Assembly (NCBI RefSeq): GCF_016403105.1
Contig: NZ_CP046155.1
Coordinates: forward strand, 1,922,001 to 1,986,000
Direction: 5' to 3'
Length of the DNA stretch: 64,000 nt
From: Leptolyngbya sp. BL0902
GTDB lineage: Bacteria; Cyanobacteriota; Cyanobacteriia; Phormidesmidales; Phormidesmidaceae
A model generated the notes under the pieces. It saw only the letters and a list, made by a program, of their open reading frames with translations. It had not been told where the DNA came from and did no database searches. Within the stretch, counting starts at the first letter, position 1. Every line of letters starts with the position of its first letter. A program made the position numbers and the translations under genes. Of this stretch, positions 1 through 10,400 are shown in pieces.

Positions 1-1099
1 AAAATTGCAGCAGGGGCAAGGCTCCCTCTTGGCCCATGGCATCTTTAACGAGGATTTGCACCAGGGATTTATTCAGGAGCAGATTGACGCGATCTCTCGT
101 ATTGCGGTCGAGTTTGGCGAGGGCCAGTTTGGCGGGTTGGGTGATGGCTTGTTCCAGTTCTGCGGGCTGCATCACGGGGATGAGGCGACCGGGATCGGCG
201 AAGAGTTGGTTAAATTGGGGATGCTGTTGGGTGGCGCTCAAAAAGTCGCTACGCATGGTGAGGATAACGGCGACGCGCTGGCTGGGGTCGATGGCGGCAC
301 CGCGCAGGTTGCAGATAAAGGCGTGGCGTTCCTGGGCGTCTTCGCAGAGGGTGTAGATTTCCTCGAATTGGTCGATTAGAAGAATCAGGTAGGCTTTAGG
401 GCTGTTTTCGAGCAGGCGGTCGGCGATGAAGCGGAGGCCATCGAAGGCTTGTTTGCTGTCGGAACGCAGCAGTTCGTCCTGAAATTCGCGGATTTTAGCG
501 ATGGAGAGGTCGCCTGGGGTGGCAAGGCGGGCCAGGGCGGTGGCGAGCACTTCCAGGGGATGGTTGCCCGGTTTGAGGGTGAGGATGTGGGGGCTATCTT
601 TGCCGGGGAGGGGGTGTTTGCGGAGGGCGGGAATCAGTCCGGCCCTGGCGAGGGAGGATTTGCCGGATCCCGATGGGCCATAGATGGGCAGCACCCGAAT
701 GGTGTGTGGGTCGGCGTAGCGTTTTTCAAAGCGTTGGCGCAGGTCTTCCACCAGTTGGTCGCGGCCAAAGAAGCGGTCTTGGTCTTCCTCCTCAAAGGCG
801 CGGAGGCCTTGGTAGGGGTTTGGCCCTAGCTCTAGGGGGGTGGGGTCGGTGGGGGCTGGAAGCGGAGGAGGTTCCGGTAGGGTATCTAGATCCTCCAGCA
901 GTGCCGAAATTTCCTCTAACCCTCGGCCTGTCGGGCTTTCGACCCATTCCAGCAGTGCCATCACTCGACTGGCCTGGGGGGCGCTGGGGCCAGGAACCAA
1001 CCCAGATGGGGGCCAGATGGCAAAGAGTAGTTTCTCAAAGTCGGGAGTGGCGAGACGGTTGAGAGCGTTGGCAAGCTGAAGACGGCTGAGACCAGACAT
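1..1099 (-). CDS. nSTAND1-type P-loop NTPase with N-terminal effector-associated-like domain (partial)
   Basis: Minus-strand frame open from an ATG at 1099 to the left edge; 366 codons are visible and the C-terminus lies outside the window. Residues about 1-70 (MSGLSRLQLANALNRL onward, with APQASRVMALLEWVESPTGRG) look like the small helical effector-associated domain found at the N-terminus of cyanobacterial STAND proteins. A proline-rich linker follows, then NPYQGLRAFEEEDQDRFFGR, which typically precedes an nSTAND1 NTPase. Walker A is GPSGSGKSS and Walker B is LILLIDQFEEIY. The later EGALPLLQF is also typical. Such proteins usually end in WD40 or other repeat sensors and are thought to be signalling or conflict switches. 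The C-terminal repeats cannot be seen here, so the output domain is unknown. Confidence 0.85.
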   Translation of the reverse strand, partial: MSGLSRLQLANALNRLATPDFEKLLFAIWPPSGLVPGPSAPQASRVMALLEWVESPTGRGLEEISALLEDLDTLPEPPPLPAPTDPTPLELGPNPYQGLRAFEEEDQDRFFGRDQLVEDLRQRFEKRYADPHTIRVLPIYGPSGSGKSSLARAGLIPALRKHPLPGKDSPHILTLKPGNHPLEVLATALARLATPGDLSIAKIREFQDELLRSDSKQAFDGLRFIADRLLENSPKAYLILLIDQFEEIYTLCEDAQERHAFICNLRGAAIDPSQRVAVILTMRSDFLSATQQHPQFNQLFADPGRLIPVMQPAELEQAITQPAKLALAKLDRNTRDRVNLLLNKSLVQILVKDAMGQEGALPLLQF

Positions 1100-1466
1100 G
1101 GCGAAGGTGTAGCGCACTTGTGCTTAGGATACCCATCCCTCTGGAGAAGCAGCGGGTTATCTCGGAGGCTTTACAAACTGTTGAAGTTGGGTGGCGACGC
1201 CAGGAGAAAACTGAATCAATACCTTAAATCGTTCTAGCTCGTCGGGCCTGGGCGACAGAATGAGGGGATAGGGCTGGGATGCGTGGGACAATCGCGGCGA
1301 CACGTTATGGCTTATGGAAGTTTTAGGTAGTTTTGCTTAAATTTAAGGAACGGTGACATTCCGCTCCTTGGCCCTCTCCATCGGCCCTGACGGTTTCAAG
1401 ATGAGCAATCGGATTCCGCCGTTAGCCCTTAGAATAGGTTGGATTTTCTCACCACCCCTCCTGCTT
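1100..1466. other. Divergent intergenic region between the nSTAND gene and carB
   Basis: About 370 bases between two divergent genes. It must hold both promoters, but I see no clear -35/-10 pair, riboswitch or repeat. An in-frame GTG at 1353 could extend carB by 38 residues, but that extension does not resemble the family and begins far upstream of the conserved start. Confidence 0.5.
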
Positions 1467-4400
1467 ATGCCTCGCCGCGACGACATCAAAAAAATTCTGC
1501 TGATTGGCTCTGGCCCCATTGTGATTGGCCAAGCCTGCGAGTTTGACTACTCCGGCACCCAAGCCTGCAAAGCCTTGCGGGAGGAGGGCTATGAGGTGGT
1601 GTTGATCAACTCCAACCCGGCCACGATTATGACCGACCCGGAAACGGCGGATCGCACCTACATCGAGCCGCTGACGCCGGAAATTGTGGAGCGGGTGATT
1701 GAGCGGGAGCGGCCCGACGTAATGCTGCCGACCATGGGCGGACAGACGGCGCTGAACATTGCCGTGGCGCTCTCCAAGAACGGGGTGCTAGAGCGCTACG
1801 GGGTGGAACTGATTGGGGCGAAGCTGGAAGCCATTGAGATGGCGGAGGATCGCAAGCTGTTTAAAGAAGCCATGGAGCGGATTGGGGTGGGGGTATGCCC
1901 CTCTGGTTTGGCGGAAACCATGGATGAAGCGCACCAGATTGCTAAGCAAATCGGCAGTTTCCCGCTGATTATTCGGCCTGCGTTCACCATGGGCGGCACC
2001 GGGGGCGGCATTGCCTACAACCAGGAGGAATTTGAAACCATTGCCCGTTCGGGGTTGGACGCCAGCCCGGTGTCCCAGATTTTGATCGAGCAATCCCTGC
2101 TGGGCTGGAAGGAATACGAGCTAGAGGTGATGCGCGACCTGGCGGATAACGTGGTGATTATCTGCTCCATCGAAAACTTTGACCCCATGGGCGTCCACAC
2201 GGGGGATTCGATTACCGTGGCCCCGGCCCAGACGTTGACGGACAAGGAATACCAGCGCCTACGGGATGCCTCGATTAAGATCATCCGCGAGATCGGCGTG
2301 GAAACGGGCGGATCGAACATTCAGTTTTCGGTCAACCCCAACACGGGCGAGGTGATCGTGATTGAGATGAACCCTCGCGTGTCGCGCAGTTCGGCCCTGG
2401 CCTCTAAGGCGACGGGCTTCCCCATTGCCAAGTTTGCGGCCAAGCTGGCGGTGGGCTACACGCTAAACGAAATCTCCAACGACATCACGAAGAAAACCCC
2501 GGCCAGCTTCGAGCCGACGATTGACTACGTGGTGACGAAGATTCCCCGCTTTGCCTTCGAGAAATTCCCCGGCACCTCCAACACCCTGACGACTCAGATG
2601 AAGTCCGTGGGTGAGGCCATGGCCATTGGCCGCACCTTCCAGGAATCCTTCCAAAAGGCGCTGCGGTCTTTGGAAATTGGCCGAGCGGGCTGGGGCTGCG
2701 ACATGGCCGAAAAACTGCCTAGCCTCAACGAAATTCGGCCCAAGCTGCGGGTGCCCAACCCAGAGCGGGTGTTTGAACTGCGCCACGCCATGCAGTTGGG
2801 TCTGACGGTGGATGAAATCTACGAACTGACGGGCATCGACCCCTGGTTTTTGCGGCAACTGGAAGGGCTACTGAAAACCGAGAAATTCCTCAAGCGCACC
2901 GCTTTAACGAGTCTCAGCGCCGACCAAATGCGGGCGATCAAACGCCAGGGCTTTAGCGACCGCCAGATTGCCTACGCCACCCAAACCACCGAAGACGAGG
3001 TACGCCAGTATCGCAAGGGCTTGGGCATTATTCCCGTCTACAAAACCGTGGACACCTGCGCCGCCGAGTTTGAAGCCTTCACCCCCTACTACTACTCCAC
3101 CTACGAAGACGAAACCGAGGTGCTGCCCAGCGACCGCCCCAAGGTGATGATCCTTGGCGGTGGCCCCAACCGCATTGGCCAGGGCATCGAGTTTGACTAC
3201 TGCTGCTGCCACGCCTCCTTTGCGTTGCGGGATGACGGCTACGAGACCATCATGGTCAACTCCAACCCGGAGACCGTTTCCACGGACTACGACACCAGCG
3301 ACCGCCTCTATTTTGAGCCGCTCACCAAAGAGGACGTGCTCAATATTATTGAGGCCGAAAATCCCGTGGGCATCATCATCCAGTTCGGTGGCCAAACGCC
3401 CCTAAAACTGGCGGTTCCCCTCCAGCAATACCTGGCTTCTCTGCCCACGACAACAACCAAAATTTGGGGTACTTCGCCGGATTCTATCGACACCGCCGAA
3501 GACCGGGAGCGCTTCGAGGCCATCCTGCGAGAACTCGACATCAAGCAGCCCCCCAACGGCATGGCCCGCAGCTATCAGGATGCGCTGAAGGTGGCTCAGC
3601 AGATTGACTACCCCGTGGTGGTACGGCCCAGCTACGTCCTCGGCGGGCGGGCGATGGAAATCGTCTACTCCGACGAAGACCTCGAACGCTACATGACCTA
3701 CGCCGTCCTCGTCGAGCCGGATCACCCCATCCTGATCGACAAGTTCTTGGAAAACGCCATCGAGGTCGACGTAGACGCCATCGCCGACCACACGGGCCAA
3801 GTCGTCATCGGCGGCATCATGGAGCACATCGAGCAGGCGGGCATCCACTCCGGCGACTCGGCCTGTTCCCTGCCCACCATGACCCTGCCCCCCGAAGCCC
3901 TCGCCACCATCCGCGACTGGACGACCAAACTGGCCAAGCGCCTCAACGTCATCGGCCTGATGAACATCCAGTTTGCGGTCAAGGGCGATCAGGTCTACAT
4001 CATTGAGGCCAACCCCCGCGCCTCCCGCACGGTGCCCTTTGTCTCCAAGGCCATCGGCCATCCCCTAGCCAAACTGGCGGTGCGGGTGATGTCCGGCAAA
4101 ACCCTGGCAGAACTGGGCTTTACCACCGAGGTCATCCCTAGCCACATTGCGGTCAAGGAAGCCGTCCTGCCCTTCGACAAATTCGTCGGCACCGACGCTC
4201 TGCTGGGGCCAGAAATGCGCTCCACCGGGGAAGTCATGGGCATTGACGCCGACTTCGGTAAAGCCTTCGCCAAGGCGGAACTGGGGGCCAACCAAAAGCT
4301 GCCCCTCACTGGCACGGTCTTCATTTCCATGAACGACCGCGACAAAGCAGCGGTGATTCCTGTGGCGAAGGAAATGGCCGAGATGGGCCTGAAGCTGATT

Positions 4401-4709
4401 GCCACCAGTGGCACCCGCAAAGCCCTGATGGACGAAGGGCTAACTGTAGAACGCATTCTCAAGGTTCACGAAGGCCGTCCTAACATCGAAGACGCCATCA
4501 AAAACGGCGAGATTCAACTGATCATCAACACCCCCGCAGGTAGCACCGCCCTAGAGGACGACCGCTCCATCCGCCGCACCGCCCTCGCCTACAAGGTGCC
4601 GATCATCACCACCATCGCCGGGGCCAGCGCCACCGCATCGGCCATCCACTCCCTGCAACAGCATCCCCTGGAGGTGAAATCCCTTCAGGAGTACGTGGGA
4701 CGGTCGTAA
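1467..4709 (+). CDS. carB: Carbamoyl-phosphate synthase large subunit
   Basis: 1080 residues, the normal length of CarB. It makes carbamoyl phosphate from bicarbonate, two ATP and ammonia supplied by CarA, feeding arginine and pyrimidine synthesis in the cytoplasm. The start at 1467 gives [20 protein letters not shown], the family N-terminus. Two homologous ATP-grasp halves are visible: the first begins with [20 protein letters not shown], the second near residue 560 with [20 protein letters not shown]. Each has the NSNP(A/E)T motif and an ATP-grasp glycine loop (MGGTGGG, LGGRAME). The C-terminal MGS-like allosteric domain is present (ATSGTRKAL, then INTPAG). carA is not in the window, so the subunits are unlinked here. 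An imperfect hairpin follows the stop. Confidence 0.97.
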   Translation: MPRRDDIKKILLIGSGPIVIGQACEFDYSGTQACKALREEGYEVVLINSNPATIMTDPETADRTYIEPLTPEIVERVIERERPDVMLPTMGGQTALNIAVALSKNGVLERYGVELIGAKLEAIEMAEDRKLFKEAMERIGVGVCPSGLAETMDEAHQIAKQIGSFPLIIRPAFTMGGTGGGIAYNQEEFETIARSGLDASPVSQILIEQSLLGWKEYELEVMRDLADNVVIICSIENFDPMGVHTGDSITVAPAQTLTDKEYQRLRDASIKIIREIGVETGGSNIQFSVNPNTGEVIVIEMNPRVSRSSALASKATGFPIAKFAAKLAVGYTLNEISNDITKKTPASFEPTIDYVVTKIPRFAFEKFPGTSNTLTTQMKSVGEAMAIGRTFQESFQKALRSLEIGRAGWGCDMAEKLPSLNEIRPKLRVPNPERVFELRHAMQLGLTVDEIYELTGIDPWFLRQLEGLLKTEKFLKRTALTSLSADQMRAIKRQGFSDRQIAYATQTTEDEVRQYRKGLGIIPVYKTVDTCAAEFEAFTPYYYSTYEDETEVLPSDRPKVMILGGGPNRIGQGIEFDYCCCHASFALRDDGYETIMVNSNPETVSTDYDTSDRLYFEPLTKEDVLNIIEAENPVGIIIQFGGQTPLKLAVPLQQYLASLPTTTTKIWGTSPDSIDTAEDRERFEAILRELDIKQPPNGMARSYQDALKVAQQIDYPVVVRPSYVLGGRAMEIVYSDEDLERYMTYAVLVEPDHPILIDKFLENAIEVDVDAIADHTGQVVIGGIMEHIEQAGIHSGDSACSLPTMTLPPEALATIRDWTTKLAKRLNVIGLMNIQFAVKGDQVYIIEANPRASRTVPFVSKAIGHPLAKLAVRVMSGKTLAELGFTTEVIPSHIAVKEAVLPFDKFVGTDALLGPEMRSTGEVMGIDADFGKAFAKAELGANQKLPLTGTVFISMNDRDKAAVIPVAKEMAEMGLKLIATSGTRKALMDEGLTVERILKVHEGRPNIEDAIKNGEIQLIINTPAGSTALEDDRSIRRTALAYKVPIITTIAGASATASAIHSLQQHPLEVKSLQEYVGRS

Positions 4710-4723
4710 GTCATGGGGCGATA

Positions 4724-4766
4724 GGTTGAGGTACTGGGTCATTAGCAACCTCCCAGCACCTCAACC
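4724..4766 (+). terminator. Stem-loop downstream of carB
   Basis: Arms 4724-4738 and 4752-4766 are 15 bases long with one mismatch and a 13-base loop, 15 bases after the carB stop. No T-run follows, so it may be a transcript-end-protecting hairpin or a weak terminator. Confidence 0.5.
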
Positions 4767-4832
4767 GAGCAGCAACTCTACCTTCCAGCGCCTAAAATAG
4801 CCGCATCACCAGGGCCGTCGCCGCTGATTACA

Positions 4833-5342
4833 ATGGGGATATTCCGTCGCTCAGTTTGGGTTAACTTCCTGGGGTTAATTCCCAACACCCTTGTGACCGT
4901 GCTTGCCATTGCCGTTGCTTTCCTTCGGTTCTATGACGCCCAAGACTTCCTCATCCTCGGATTCATCGACAACCCCCGACTCTGGAGCAACCGACTCACT
5001 GTGGCAGCCCTCCTGGCTACACTGGCTAGTTTCGGCGTTGAGTGGAACCGTCGAAATCGAGAAACAAACCGCCTGGCTGAAGAAGCACAACGAAGAGCTG
5101 AGGAAGATCAACGAAGAGCTGAGGAAGCAGCGCGAGCTGAGGAAGATCGAGCTGAGGAAGAGCAACGAAGCATACGAGAGGAAAACCGAAGAAATCAGGA
5201 AGCAGAACGAGCGGCTAGCCGAGCTCGAATCCAAAATCGATGGATCGTTCTACAAATACGGTATTTATTCAACCCCAGCGAAGAAACCCGATCAGCCATA
5301 GCCGATTTTCTCCGGTTTTTGCAGGAATATGGTGAAATCTAG
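4833..5342 (+). CDS. Hypothetical membrane-anchored coiled-coil protein
   Basis: 169 residues from ATG 4833. I do not recognise a named family. The N-terminus (MGIFRRSVWVNFLGLIPNTL and on) forms a first hydrophobic segment at about residues 10-30, and a second weaker one lies at about 50-70 (LTVAALLATLASFG). Residues about 75-135 are a highly charged Glu/Arg/Ala coiled coil built from RRAEE-type repeats, followed by a short helical tail ending DFLRFLQEYGEI. The coil is encoded by near-repeats of a gaagagctgagga-like unit. A +1 frame over the same stretch also stays open (4903-5301). This frame is preferred because it starts before the coil with a clean membrane segment and has a globular tail. 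No ribosome-binding site is obvious. Confidence 0.6.
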   Translation: MGIFRRSVWVNFLGLIPNTLVTVLAIAVAFLRFYDAQDFLILGFIDNPRLWSNRLTVAALLATLASFGVEWNRRNRETNRLAEEAQRRAEEDQRRAEEAARAEEDRAEEEQRSIREENRRNQEAERAASRARIQNRWIVLQIRYLFNPSEETRSAIADFLRFLQEYGEI

Positions 5343-5460
5343 GCAGGATTTGGGGAATACCAATTGTCTACGCGGCTGGGGCGGTATCTCCAAGGACAAC
5401 AAACGGTTTTTAGCGCAAACAGTTTTCAGCAGAGACTCGACCCGTGTTGTCACGGTATCT

Positions 5461-5501
5461 AACGGGCGAGGTATCTAACCGGGCAGAAAGCCTCGCCCGT
5501 T
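5461..5501. terminator. Perfect 11-bp stem-loop between converging genes
   Basis: Arms 5461-5471 (AACGGGCGAGG) and 5491-5501 (CCTCGCCCGTT) are exact reverse complements around a 19-base loop. It lies between the coiled-coil gene and the convergent small gene ending at 5536. There is no T-run on either side. A short direct repeat (ggtatctaac) sits in and just before the stem. Confidence 0.5.
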
Positions 5502-5535
5502 GGGTTGGCGGGGTTAGGAACCAGGATTATCTGAG

Positions 5536-5739
5536 TTAATCAATGGTGATGGTTTGGGGGCCGCTGCCGTTTTGGTGATTGGCGCTAGGGGCGGGGCTGG
5601 CTCCTTGGCGACGCAGCCAGTCCTGTACCGGGTCTTCGGCGAGGTTGAGCCGCAGGAGGCCAGAGGCCACGCCGCCTAAAAACGCCGCCGGATGGCGCAT
5701 CAGTTCTTGCACAAAGGGCGAAAGTTCGTCTAGAAACAT
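5536..5739 (-). CDS. Small conserved cyanobacterial hypothetical protein
   Basis: 67 residues starting MFLDELSPFVQELMRHPAAF. The ATG at 5739 is preceded by GGAGG 9 bases upstream, which decides it over the upstream in-frame ATG at 5760. The middle part (FLGGVASGLLRLNLAEDPVQ) is mildly hydrophobic with glycine spacing, followed by DWLRRQ and a disordered Ser/Asn-rich tail. I recall similar short proteins in many cyanobacteria but no known function. The next gene on the same strand begins 33 bases further upstream in transcription order (its stop is at 5772), so the two may be cotranscribed. Confidence 0.65.
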   Translation of the reverse strand: MFLDELSPFVQELMRHPAAFLGGVASGLLRLNLAEDPVQDWLRRQGASPAPSANHQNGSGPQTITID

Positions 5740-5771
5740 GGGTATAGTCCTCCATTCCACGCCTCGTTATC

Positions 5772-6539
5772 CTAGCCCGAAAGTCCGCGACAGGTAATCT
5801 CGATCCCCACCCCAAAGTGGTCGGAAAGCCCCCGCAGTTCCTCCAGCCCCTCTGGCCACGCAAAGGTGCGCTGAATCTCAAGCTGGGGGTCGTCCGTCAT
5901 GCAAATGTGGTCGATATTGGAATGCTGGCCGTTAATCAGCCGCCGCACCGGGTCGTTATCGCCAAAGGTGAGACATTCCAGGTCGGCTTCTAGGAGGGCT
6001 TGGCGTAGGGCTTGCTTGGTGCGCCGCGATCCATAGTAGGGCAGCACATTGAGATCCTGGTTAAAGTCTCCAGCTACGATTAGCAGGGTATTGGGGTAGC
6101 GTTGCCGCAGCCGCTGCCAGTCGGCCTGTTGAACTGCTAGCGCCGCCAAAAAGGACTCGCCCGCTTTGCCAGAATAGCCCCGCCACGAACTCCCCAGCCA
6201 GGGCAGCACGGTGCCATAGACTAGGCATTGGCCCCCGCTGTCTAGGTCAATTAGGGCGCAGGCGGTGCGCTCTGGGTCAGCGGTCATAAGGGGCAATACC
6301 GACCGTAGATCATGCTCCCGCACCGCAAGGTGTATCCAGTGGGTCTCGTCACGGCACCCGTTTGCCCCGGCTTCAACCCGATCACTGATCACCGACCGAT
6401 AGCCTGCGAGGGTGAATTCGGGATGGGTTTCGGTAAAAATCCACAGGTCAGCGTCGGTGTGGTCTATCCAGTGCCGTTGGGCTTGGGCTTGGGGCGTGGA
6501 GGGCTGGGCTCGCTCTAGGTTCCAGGTGGCGATCTTCAT
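5772..6539 (-). CDS. Endonuclease/exonuclease/phosphatase-fold protein
   Basis: 255 residues, start chosen at ATG 6539 because MKIATWNLER is the canonical first strand of the fold; the longer frame to 6620 adds an unrelated sequence. Metal-dependent phosphodiesterase motifs are in order: WNLER (metal-binding Glu), FTETH, AGDFNQDL (catalytic Asp/Asn), NIDHICMT and LSDHFGV (catalytic His). The substrate cannot be told from sequence; family members cut DNA, RNA, sphingomyelin or phosphoinositides. There is no signal peptide, so it is probably cytoplasmic. It is divergent from the Uma2 gene at 6674. Confidence 0.8.
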   Translation of the reverse strand: MKIATWNLERAQPSTPQAQAQRHWIDHTDADLWIFTETHPEFTLAGYRSVISDRVEAGANGCRDETHWIHLAVREHDLRSVLPLMTADPERTACALIDLDSGGQCLVYGTVLPWLGSSWRGYSGKAGESFLAALAVQQADWQRLRQRYPNTLLIVAGDFNQDLNVLPYYGSRRTKQALRQALLEADLECLTFGDNDPVRRLINGQHSNIDHICMTDDPQLEIQRTFAWPEGLEELRGLSDHFGVGIEITCRGLSG

Positions 6540-6673
6540 ACCGGATACAAGGGGCAGAGAATGGTAATAAAAATTACTAAACCCCGGACAACTTGCCTTT
6601 GCATAGCATCTTCGATACAAAGTTCTTTGGCAGAACGTTTTGATGCGCTCCTCAATCCAGGATTGGATGCACC

Positions 6674-7309
6674 GTGGGATGCGCGGTTTCTGACAAGAAA
6701 TCTCCTAAGCTAGGGAAAGAGATACCCCCGTTGCCCCCTACCTTGAGGTACTGTGCTGTGGCCTACCTATCCTCTGCCCTGCACCACAATTCGATCTACT
6801 ACGCCCGCATCCTGCGTAACCTGATGGGCTTGCTGGAGGCCAGTTGTCGCGACAGTTTTTATGAGGTGTTGCCCAGGGGTGTGCAGGTGTGGGTGCCGGA
6901 GGGAAACTGGGGAATCTATCCTGATCTGACAGTGATTGCTGGGGAACCGCTTTTCCATGAGGGCTACGCCAACCGCCTCACCAATCCCTGCCTGCTATTT
7001 GAGATCCTGTCTGAACCCACCGAGGGCTATGAACCGACCGCAGACACCATGCTGGAACGGAGCGGCAACTTTAGCGCCTGTCGCCATATTCCCTACCTTC
7101 AGGAATACGTGTTTGTCCATCAGCACAACCCCAAGGTAGAGCAGTTCTACCGGGCCACCGACGATGTGTGGGAGCTGGCCATCTACGAAGGACTAGAAGC
7201 AGTGGTAGAGCTCAACTTGACTGATACTCGCCTGCCGTTGAGCAACATTTATCACGGGGTTGAGTTAGCGCCTATCCACACATCCCTGGGCTATACGGAA
7301 TCCGAATAG
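6674..7309 (+). CDS. Uma2-family (DUF820) PD-(D/E)XK-like putative endonuclease
   Basis: 211 residues from a GTG at 6674; no ATG lies before the conserved part. Family features are the segment with YPDLTVIAGEP (putative metal-binding Asp), LLFEILSEPTEGYE (Glu of the nuclease core) and YLQEYVFVHQHNPKVEQFYR. About ten residues (PTADTMLERSG) lie where most members have a short DRGxKFxxYR stretch, so the Lys-Arg part of the core looks altered. Uma2 proteins are very numerous in cyanobacteria and are of uncertain role. This one stands alone between two minus-strand genes. Confidence 0.8.
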   Translation: MGCAVSDKKSPKLGKEIPPLPPTLRYCAVAYLSSALHHNSIYYARILRNLMGLLEASCRDSFYEVLPRGVQVWVPEGNWGIYPDLTVIAGEPLFHEGYANRLTNPCLLFEILSEPTEGYEPTADTMLERSGNFSACRHIPYLQEYVFVHQHNPKVEQFYRATDDVWELAIYEGLEAVVELNLTDTRLPLSNIYHGVELAPIHTSLGYTESE

Positions 7310-7421
7310 AAAATCTCCTATATCAATCAAGGCTTTCCTCGTTGAGGAGGCGATGCCAACGACCAGATCAGCCTGAGCGGAACTGATTTTTTAATCGGGG
7401 ATAGACGACCGGGATTTCGTA

Positions 7422-10400
7422 TTACGTCAAGGAGGCCCGCTCCCGTACCAAATGCTGCACCAGATGCCCCACATCCCTCAGCCGCAGGGGGCGTGGAAGA
7501 GTCGCCTGGGCTCCAGCAGCGAGGTAGCGGTTGGCCTCTTCGGGGCTAGCCTGGGGGCCAAGCAGGGCCACAATGGGAATGATATCCCCCTCATCTGCGG
7601 ATCGGGTGTGGCTGAAGAGTTGACCTAGGGTTTGGGTGAGGGTCTGGATCAGCACTACGCCATCGGTGGCTTGGGTATCTACCATCACCAGGGCTGGAGG
7701 AAGATTTTGGGGCGTGGCCAACAGGTCTGCTTCGGAGATCACCTCTACTCGGTAGCCCTTACCCCGGAGATAGCTAGACAGGCTGCTCGGCAAAACAGCA
7801 TCCGCCGTTATCAGCCAAATTAAAGGAGACGCTGGCGGCCTCGTCTCCGGGTGAGTAGGGCTAGCCGAAGCGAGGTCGGCGGCAACCGCATAGGGTAGGT
7901 AGACCGTGAAGCAACTGCCTTTCCCTAGGGCGCTGGTGAGGACAATGTGGCCCCCATGCAGCTCTACCAAGCGCTTCACTAGACCCAAGCCTAGCCCGGT
8001 GCCTTCGTACCTACGGTTGAGGGCACTATCCAACTGGATAAAGGGATCAAACACCCGTGCTTGATCCGCTTCTGCAATGCCGATGCCCGTATCGCTGACC
8101 GAGAGACACAGGTAGGCTGGGGGGTCGCTTTCCTGGGTGGCCTGCCCCTCCGAGGGTTGACCCTCACGGGGCTGTACCGCCATCGTGAGGGTTATCGATC
8201 CCCCTTCGGGCGTGAATTTGACTGCATTGCTGAGCAGGTTAATTAACACCTGCCGAATGCGCCGTTCATCCACAGTCATGCGGGGCAGGGCAGCGGGCAA
8301 CTGGGTGGAGAGGTGGATGGCCTTGGCTTGGGCCTGGGGCTGCACAAAGGCGAGGCTGGCGGTGCAGAGGGCCACCATATCGACGGGAATGGTCAGGTCG
8401 AGGGTCATCTGTCCCGATTCCAGCTTGGAGACGTCCAAAATGTCGTTGATCAGCGCTAATAGGTGGGATCCGCTGCGATCTACCGTTTCCAGCGCCTGAA
8501 CCTGCTGGGGGCTGACGGGGCCAAACACCTCCTCCAGCAGCCCTTCGGTCATTCCCAAAATAGCGGTGAGGGGCGTCCGTAGTTCGTGACTCATGGCCGC
8601 TAGGAATTCGTCCTTGAGGCGAGTGGCTCGCCGGAGGTCTTCGTTGGTCTGCTGAAGCTGGATCTCGGCCTGTTTGCGGTCGCTGATTTCAATGCAGTAG
8701 CCCACAATTTCCTGGGGCTGGCCCTGGGCATCGCGCACCAGGCTCAGTTCATTGCGCATCCAGCGGTATTGGCCGTTGCGGTGTCGCCAGCGATACTCAT
8801 GCACCGAGTGCCCCTGCTGGAAAAAGACCGCCAGTTCCTCCGTCACCCGTTCGGCATCGTCGGGGTGGATGTGAATGGCCCAAAAGCCTTCCCAGCCAAC
8901 GATTTCTGCTGGGGAATAGCCCACCATGCCCTCAATATTTTGGCTGATGAAGGTGATGGTGTAGTCCATGCTACAGGCGAAAATAGCGGCGGGGTTAGTG
9001 GCCAAGATAAACTCTAGGCGATCCTTGAGCTGTTGGGTTTCTGCCTCAGACTGCTTCAAGACCGTGATATCCTGCACCGACCCAAGGATAGAAGCCACCC
9101 GGCCATCGGCGTCGCGGCTGAAGACGGTATAGCGGTTGAACACCCAGCGAGGTTCGCCCTGGGCATCACAAATCCGTAGTTCATTGCTGCGAGTTTCACC
9201 GTCGGCGAGGTCATTCAGGTGGGCATAGTCATCGATCAGCCGTGCTAACTGATCAGGGGGCAACAGCCGAGAGAAAAAGTCAGCCCCCATGGCCAGTACG
9301 TCTTCGATGCTGTAGCCGAGAATGTCCTGCACGGCCCCGCTCACGTAGAGGTTGCGGCGTTCCTTGATGCCGTAGACATACAAAATATTGGGCGAGGCAT
9401 CGGTGATGTGCTGTAAAAAGGCGCGGCTCTCCTTAAGGGCGCGTTCCGCCCGCTTCCGATCACGAATATCCACCGCCAAGCAGAGGGTTTCGCGTTCGTT
9501 GACCATCACGCCCCCAATCAGGATAGGAATCCGATGGCCTTCCCGATGGAAGTACTCCTTCTCAAAGGCGCTAATCCAGCCCTGCTGCGCCAGTTCTACC
9601 GCCAGTCGTCGATCCTGTTCGGCATACTCCGGCGGGGTGAGGGCATCCCAGCGCAGGGCTCCTGCTTCTAGGGCTTGGCGGTCATAGCCCACCAGGGTTA
9701 AAAAATAATCGTTAGCCTCCAAAATGCTGCCCTCTAGATCGGTCAGCAGCAGCCCCACCACATCCGACTGGAGAAGCTTCCGAAAACGACTCTCGCTGGT
9801 TTGCAAATGGGCGAGGGACTGGTTGAGGTCGGCCTGACTGGTTTGAATCGTCTGCGCCATCCGATTAAACGTGTCCGTCAGATGGGCCAGTTCGGCAATG
9901 GCGGTGGGCTCGGTCAAGACCTGGGGCAATCCCTCCGCCAACCCTTGGCTGGCCTGGGCAATTTGCCGTAGCGGGGCCATAATCAACCGTGCGGTTAGCC
10001 AACCTAGCCCCGTCGATGCGAGCAGCGTCCCCCCCCACAGAAGCCATAAACTCCGCTGATTGGCCTGCACATTGGCCATCAAGTCTGCATTGGGCAATAT
10101 CAGTACTAGTACCCAGTCTAGGCCATAGGAATCTCGGTAAGTTTGCGCATCCACATACAGCACATCGCGGTTGACTTGCAGGGTTGCATGGCTGTGGCGA
10201 GGCAGGTGATCGAAGGTCGCATTCCCCTGGAGCAGGTGTTGGGCAACGGCTCGCAGGTGGGGATCGTCGCTCTCCTGGGCATAGAGGCGCTGAATGGTGC
10301 CTTGTGCATCGCGGCTATAGGGTGGGTCTGGAGCAGAACTAGCGACTAGCGCCCCAGACCGCTCCCAAATAAACGCCTGCCCTGTCGGCGAAAACTCTAG

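Noticed and set aside
61..90. CTGAATAAA on the minus strand
   Set aside because: Lies inside the nSTAND coding sequence (LLLNKSL), without the spacer CAG or the downstream heptamer.
1353..1466. GTG-started extension of carB
   Set aside because: The 38 extra residues do not match CarB, and the family start at 1467 fits.
3402..4061. 219-codon minus-strand open frame inside carB
   Set aside because: Opposite a well-conserved carB stretch and with no recognisable domain.
4903..5301. 132-codon alternative frame over the coiled-coil gene
   Set aside because: Starts within the membrane-segment coding part of the better frame and has no sensible N-terminus; kept only as a finding.
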